A DNA stretch of 9,634 nt from a bacterium UBP18_UBA7526 (GTDB lineage Bacteria; UBP18; UBA7526): NCBI GenBank assembly GCA_002478245.1, contig DLMW01000006.1, forward strand, positions 1-9,634. The letters are read 5' to 3'. Both the position numbers and the translations under genes were made by a program. The notes beneath the pieces are model-generated. The model was not told where the DNA came from and did not search any database. It saw only the letters and a program-made list of their open reading frames with translations. Of the stretch, positions 6,620 through 9,634 are shown piece after piece; position 1 is the stretch's first letter; the number at the start of each line of letters is the position of its first letter.

Positions 6620-7573
6620 GTGGGTTTAGAATATGTTATCGCCTATATCCTGGATTTAACCTTGGGAGATCCTAAGTGGCTGGGCCATCCTGTAGTCTGG
6701 ATGGGGAAAGCTGTCTCTTTTTTAGAAAGGAAAGTTTACGGTAAAGAATTAAATCATAAGAAGATAGCGGGGATTGTCCTGACGGTTATTGTTGTGGGCG
6801 GGAGTTTCTTAATCGCTTGGGTAGTTATCAAAATGGCCTATAAATTGCATCCTGCCTTGGGTTTAATCGTCACTATCTGGGGTGCATTTACTACCCTCTC
6901 TATAAGGGGGCTCGCCCAGAGAGGAGAAGGGGTCTATCTGGCGCTAAAAGATAATGATCTTAGGATCGCCCGGGAAAGGCTCTCTGAAATTGTGGGAAGG
7001 GATACTAAAAACCTGAGAAGAAAGGGGATAATCAGGGGGGTGGTGGAGTCTGTAGCCGAGAATACCATAGATGGGGTAGTGGCCCCCCTATTCTATCTCT
7101 TCTTAGGGGGTGTTCCCTTAGCCTTTGCCTATAAGGCAATAAATACTCTAGACTCTATGGTCGGGTATCAGAATAAGAGATATAAGGATTTTGGCTGGGC
7201 AGGGGCAAAGACGGACGATATCGCTAACTACCTTCCTGCCCGCTTGGGAGGGGCGCTAATCTCTCTGGGTGCCTTTTTCTTCAAGAAAGACGTAAAAAGT
7301 GCCTTCCGGGTTATGTTCCGGGATGGAAGAAGGTATAAAAGCCCAAATGCTGGACTTCCCCAGGGAGCAGTGGCCGGAGCACTGGGAATCAGACTGGGTG
7401 GAGTAAATTATTACCGAGGCAAAAAGACCATTAAGCCCTATTTGGGTAGCCCCAAAAGAGAGCTTTCTCCCATCCATATCAAAGAGTCTATTAATCTAAT
7501 GTATCTAACATCCTTCCTTACCCTAATACTTGGACTACTGATAAGATGGTCGGTTATCTCTATAATCAGATAG
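6620..7573 (+). CDS. cbiB: Adenosylcobinamide-phosphate synthase CbiB (CobD in the aerobic nomenclature)
   Basis: Integral membrane enzyme that attaches (R)-1-aminopropan-2-ol phosphate to the f-carboxyl of adenosylcobyric acid, giving adenosylcobinamide phosphate. The 317-aa product is of family length and carries its signatures: LDLTLGDPKWLGHPVVWMG (11-29), VAENTIDGVVAPLFY and AINTLDSMVGYQNKRYKDFGWAGAKTDDIANYLPARLGG (together about 143-210), and SPNAGLPQGAVAGALGIRLGG followed by NYY. Several hydrophobic helices are evident (around 46-70, 152-168 and the C-terminus 294-313). Start is GTG, nine bases after tonB. Its position right after the uptake genes implies that imported or newly made cobyric acid is completed here. 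The two following genes make the aminopropanol phosphate it needs, so the call is very secure. Confidence 0.95.
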   Translation: MGLEYVIAYILDLTLGDPKWLGHPVVWMGKAVSFLERKVYGKELNHKKIAGIVLTVIVVGGSFLIAWVVIKMAYKLHPALGLIVTIWGAFTTLSIRGLAQRGEGVYLALKDNDLRIARERLSEIVGRDTKNLRRKGIIRGVVESVAENTIDGVVAPLFYLFLGGVPLAFAYKAINTLDSMVGYQNKRYKDFGWAGAKTDDIANYLPARLGGALISLGAFFFKKDVKSAFRVMFRDGRRYKSPNAGLPQGAVAGALGIRLGGVNYYRGKKTIKPYLGSPKRELSPIHIKESINLMYLTSFLTLILGLLIRWSVISIIR

Positions 7574-7603
7574 ACAAATTAATCAAATTCGGCAAAATAC
7601 TGA

Positions 7604-7667
7604 ATAAGTCAGAAAGTATATCAGTAAATCAGTGGGTAGGTTATCAGAGTACCAGAACATCAGTCTG
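7604..7667. repeat. ATCAG-rich degenerate repeat in the cbiB-pduX gap
   Basis: The 145-bp gap between cbiB and pduX holds several ATCAG/TCAG words (around 7609, 7620, 7629, 7644 and 7659) and the string GAGTACCAGAACATC (7647-7661). The same string recurs with one change in the next gap (8691-8705). Further on, CGCTTA (7681-7686) and TAAGCG (7701-7706) form a weak 6-bp inverted repeat close to pduX. I see no clear promoter, riboswitch or terminator in this gap. Confidence 0.5.
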
Positions 7668-7707
7668 TTATTATCTTATTCGCTTATTTTCGTATCAACT
7701 TAAGCGA

Positions 7708-7713
7708 GTGAGG
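7708..7713 (+). promoter_or_regulatory. Ribosome binding site that chooses the pduX start
   Basis: GTGAGG lies five bases before the ATG at 7719 and only two bases before the in-frame GTG at 7716. The spacing favours the ATG. Confidence 0.5.
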
Positions 7714-7718
7714 ATGTG

Positions 7719-8639
7719 ATGATTGGAATAGCAAAAGCACCTGCTTCTTGTGGAGAATTGGTCCAGGGAACGCTCAATGGAGAGAGCTTCCACATCTCCT
7801 GCCCCATAGATCTATACTCTCAAGTAAGAGTTGTCTTGAATGGCAAAGGCAAAGTAATCGGCCCCCCTGATAGGTGGCAGGTAAAGTCGCCTTGGGCGAC
7901 CTCCTCGCATTACGCAAAGGGCTTTACGGGGTGGAAGACGAAGGAAGCCATTAAAAGAACCCTAAGATCCTTCGGCAAAGAGAATCTGGGAGCGAGTTTT
8001 GAAATCAACTCTATGATACCTTTAGGGAAGGGGATGGCCTCTTCTACTGCAGATATTGGAGCCGCCTCCCTGGCTACTACTCATGCTTTAGGAGAAAAGA
8101 TCTCTTCCCAGGAGATTGCTAGGATCGCCCTATCCATCGAGCCCACAGATGGAACACTATTCAATGGGATAACCCTCTTCGATCACAGAAACGGTGCTCT
8201 TTTTAAGATTCTAGGAAATGCCCCAGATATGGAGATATTTGTTATCGATCTGGGAGGAGAGGTTGATACCTTAGAGTTCAATAAAAAGGATCTGACTACA
8301 ATCAATCAGAAGAGAGAGAAAGAGGCAAAAGAAGCCTTGAAGTTAGTAGAAGAAGGGATAGAGAAAAAGAACCCAAGGTTAATTGCCCAAGGGGCAACGA
8401 TTAGTGCCTTCAGCAACCAAAGAATCCTTTATAAGCCCAGCCTCGATAGAATATGGAAGATCTCACAAAAAGCTGGAGCCTTAGGGATAAACGTGGCCCA
8501 CAGCGGAACCGTAGTAGGCATCCTGGCTGGGCCAAAGAAAGTTGACTTTAAAGAATTGAAAGTTTCCTTGCAAGATAGGAAAATTGGTAAATGTTTTTAT
8601 AAAACAAGAATTGTGAATGATGGCTTGCAAATACTCTAA
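7719..8639 (+). CDS. pduX: L-threonine kinase PduX (GHMP kinase family) for B12 side-chain synthesis
   Basis: Cytoplasmic enzyme that phosphorylates free L-threonine with ATP to L-threonine O-3-phosphate, the substrate of CobD. The 306-aa product begins with IAKAPASCGELVQG (4-17), a signature of the PduX/threonine-kinase branch, followed by SCPIDLYS. The GHMP nucleotide-binding loop is PLGKGMASS (101-109), with TADIGAA continuing the helix. The third GHMP motif is near the C-terminus (VAHSGTVVGILAG). Length is normal for PduX. I start at ATG 7719 because of ribosome-binding-site spacing; a GTG directly before it gives one extra residue. The flanking cbiB and cobD genes act downstream of this reaction, which separates it well from other GHMP kinases such as homoserine or mevalonate kinase. 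No propanediol-utilisation gene is visible in the window. Confidence 0.92.
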   Translation: MIGIAKAPASCGELVQGTLNGESFHISCPIDLYSQVRVVLNGKGKVIGPPDRWQVKSPWATSSHYAKGFTGWKTKEAIKRTLRSFGKENLGASFEINSMIPLGKGMASSTADIGAASLATTHALGEKISSQEIARIALSIEPTDGTLFNGITLFDHRNGALFKILGNAPDMEIFVIDLGGEVDTLEFNKKDLTTINQKREKEAKEALKLVEEGIEKKNPRLIAQGATISAFSNQRILYKPSLDRIWKISQKAGALGINVAHSGTVVGILAGPKKVDFKELKVSLQDRKIGKCFYKTRIVNDGLQIL

Positions 8640-8679
8640 AGATATGAATAAACCACAAATCACAAACAAGAGGAAAAGC

Positions 8680-8740
8680 ATATCAGGGTAGAGTACCAGA
8701 ATATCGGGCTTTAATAGTCTTTTCTGACTTCCTGATATCC
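8680..8740. repeat. ATATCAGG inverted repeat and GAGTACCAGAA repeat in the pduX-cobD gap
   Basis: The 127-bp gap contains ATATCAGG (8680-8687) and its exact inverse CCTGATAT (8731-8738). Inside lies GAGTACCAGAATATC (8691-8705), a near copy of 7647-7661 in the preceding gap. The arms are 43 bases apart, and no T-run follows, so this does not look like a terminator. It is best read as a second member of the repeat family seen between cbiB and pduX. Confidence 0.55.
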
Positions 8741-8766
8741 TTTCTACTGATCACAGAGGTATCGAG

Positions 8767-9634
8767 ATGCATATCCATGGTGGGAATGTAGAAGAGATTG
8801 CTAAAAGGTATGGATTGGGGGAAGAGAAGATAACGGACTTCAGTGCCAATATCAATCCTTTAGGTCCTCCCCCAAGAGTAATCAAAGCCCTAAAGAAAAA
8901 TTTAGATAGCATTGCTCGTTATCCTAACCCGGAGGCAGTAGATTTAAGAAAAGAACTCTCTAAATATCTAAGGATTAATCCAGAGAATATTATTGCTGGG
9001 AATGGGGCGATAGAACTTATCCATCTCATCTGCCGTACTCTGAAGCCCCAGAAAGCCTTGGTAGTTGTCCCTACATTTTGTGAGTATGAATTCGCCCTAA
9101 AGAGTGTGGGGTGTAAAATATCTTTTCTTACCTTAAGATCGGATGATGATTTTGGGCTGAATGTAAAAGGATTAATAGCGCATTTAAAGAGAATAGACTT
9201 ATTATTTCTATGTAATCCCAATAACCCTACTGGCCAACTTATAAGTAAAGCCGATATGTTAAGGATAATCGATGCTGCTCAAGAAAAGGGTATTTTTGTT
9301 GTTCTGGACGAGGTATTCATGGACTTTGTTGAAAAAGCAGAGACTTTAATCTATGAGGCAGTAAAAAGAAAAAATCTTTTTATCATAAGGTCTTTAACAA
9401 AGTTCTTTGCCCTTCCTGGCATAAGGATTGGCTATGGAGTAGGGAATAAAAAGCTTCTCGAAAAACTAAAAATACATAAGGAATACTGGAGCGTCAATGC
9501 CCTGGCCCAATTGGCAGGAATAGCGGCCCTAAAAGATAAAGAATACATCCAAAGAACAAAAAGGCTTATCCGGAAAGAGAGAAAGTTTCTCTACCGTAGG
9601 TTATCCAAAATCAATGGCCTGAAGCCCTATCCAC
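8767..9634 (+). CDS. cobD: Threonine-phosphate decarboxylase CobD, 3' end outside window
   Basis: PLP-dependent fold-type I enzyme, related to histidinol-phosphate aminotransferase, that decarboxylates L-threonine O-3-phosphate to (R)-1-aminopropan-2-ol O-2-phosphate for CbiB. The frame is open from ATG 8767 to the window end (289 codons, roughly four fifths of a usual CobD). Visible motifs are MHIHGGN at the start, FSANINPLGPP (25-35), YPNPEAVDLRKEL, AGNGAIELIHL (the phosphate-binding GNGA/E region), CNPNNPTG (149-156), LDEVFMDF (180-187, aspartate to the PLP nitrogen) and SLTKFFALPGIRIGYG (209-224), with K212 as the probable PLP lysine. HGGN, FSANINP and the SLTKFFALPG form favour CobD over HisC, and the neighbours cbiB and pduX agree. 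AGAGG (8755-8759) is seven bases upstream. This stretch looks more AT-rich than btuCDB. Confidence 0.93.
   Translation, partial: MHIHGGNVEEIAKRYGLGEEKITDFSANINPLGPPPRVIKALKKNLDSIARYPNPEAVDLRKELSKYLRINPENIIAGNGAIELIHLICRTLKPQKALVVVPTFCEYEFALKSVGCKISFLTLRSDDDFGLNVKGLIAHLKRIDLLFLCNPNNPTGQLISKADMLRIIDAAQEKGIFVVLDEVFMDFVEKAETLIYEAVKRKNLFIIRSLTKFFALPGIRIGYGVGNKKLLEKLKIHKEYWSVNALAQLAGIAALKDKEYIQRTKRLIRKERKFLYRRLSKINGLKPYP

Noticed and set aside
7561..7566. TATAAT at the end of cbiB as a -10 promoter element for pduX
   Set aside because: The hexamer is perfect, but the only -35-like sequence upstream (TTGGAC, 7530-7535) is 25 bases away, too far; chance is likely in this AT-rich stretch.
7574..7718. 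cbiB-pduX gap as a cobalamin riboswitch
   Set aside because: At 145 bp it is too short for a typical full cobalamin riboswitch, and I find no B12-box-like sequence.
8919..9221. 100-codon open frame on the minus strand opposite cobD
   Set aside because: The plus strand clearly encodes CobD motifs across the same bases; the antisense frame has no recognisable features.

Overview
The window holds one co-directional (+ strand) cluster for vitamin B12/corrinoid acquisition and completion, and it is cut at both ends. In order it encodes: the C-terminal end of an enzyme that looks like a radical SAM protein; a periplasmic corrinoid-binding protein (BtuF-like); a FecCD-type permease (BtuC-like); an ABC ATPase (BtuD-like); a TonB-dependent outer-membrane receptor (BtuB-like); a private ExbB-ExbD-TonB energising complex; adenosylcobinamide-phosphate synthase (CbiB); an L-threonine kinase of the GHMP family (PduX); and the first 289 codons of threonine-phosphate decarboxylase (CobD).

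Taken together, the receptor is driven by ExbBD-TonB and moves a corrinoid across the outer membrane. BtuF hands it to BtuCD for transport across the inner membrane. In the cytoplasm PduX phosphorylates L-threonine, CobD decarboxylates threonine phosphate to (R)-1-aminopropan-2-ol phosphate, and CbiB joins that to (adenosyl)cobyric acid. Import and nucleotide-loop assembly are therefore encoded side by side. The substrate of the transporter is inferred from the neighbours; the sequence alone would also fit an iron-chelate or haem system.

Layout: genes from btuF to cbiB are packed tightly (overlaps of 16, 4 and 11 bp, or gaps of 1-16 bp), apart from a 51-bp gap before exbB. The pduX and cobD genes sit behind gaps of 145 and 127 bp. 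No gene-free stretch exceeds 300 bp. I see no RNA gene, transposase, CRISPR array, convincing terminator or B12 riboswitch; any cobalamin control of btuF would have to act from upstream of the window.

The least ordinary aspect is a set of short, degenerate repeats. One is a palindromic element read in frame inside btuF (residues about 29-40, IQDPGSRIQD). A 7-bp tandem array forms part of the btuB signal-peptide coding region. A CGCGAATT inverted repeat fills the btuB-exbB gap. A related ATCAG/GAGTACCAGAA repeat occurs in both the cbiB-pduX and pduX-cobD gaps. They look like genome-wide interspersed repeats that have landed at gene junctions and in weakly constrained secretion-signal regions.

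Organism: an outer-membrane receptor plus TonB/ExbBD means a diderm bacterium. The moderate GC content, heavy use of AGA/AGG and ATA codons, and abundance of short interspersed repeats suggest an anaerobic lineage, possibly an uncultured phylum; that placement is a guess from style and not from a marker gene.
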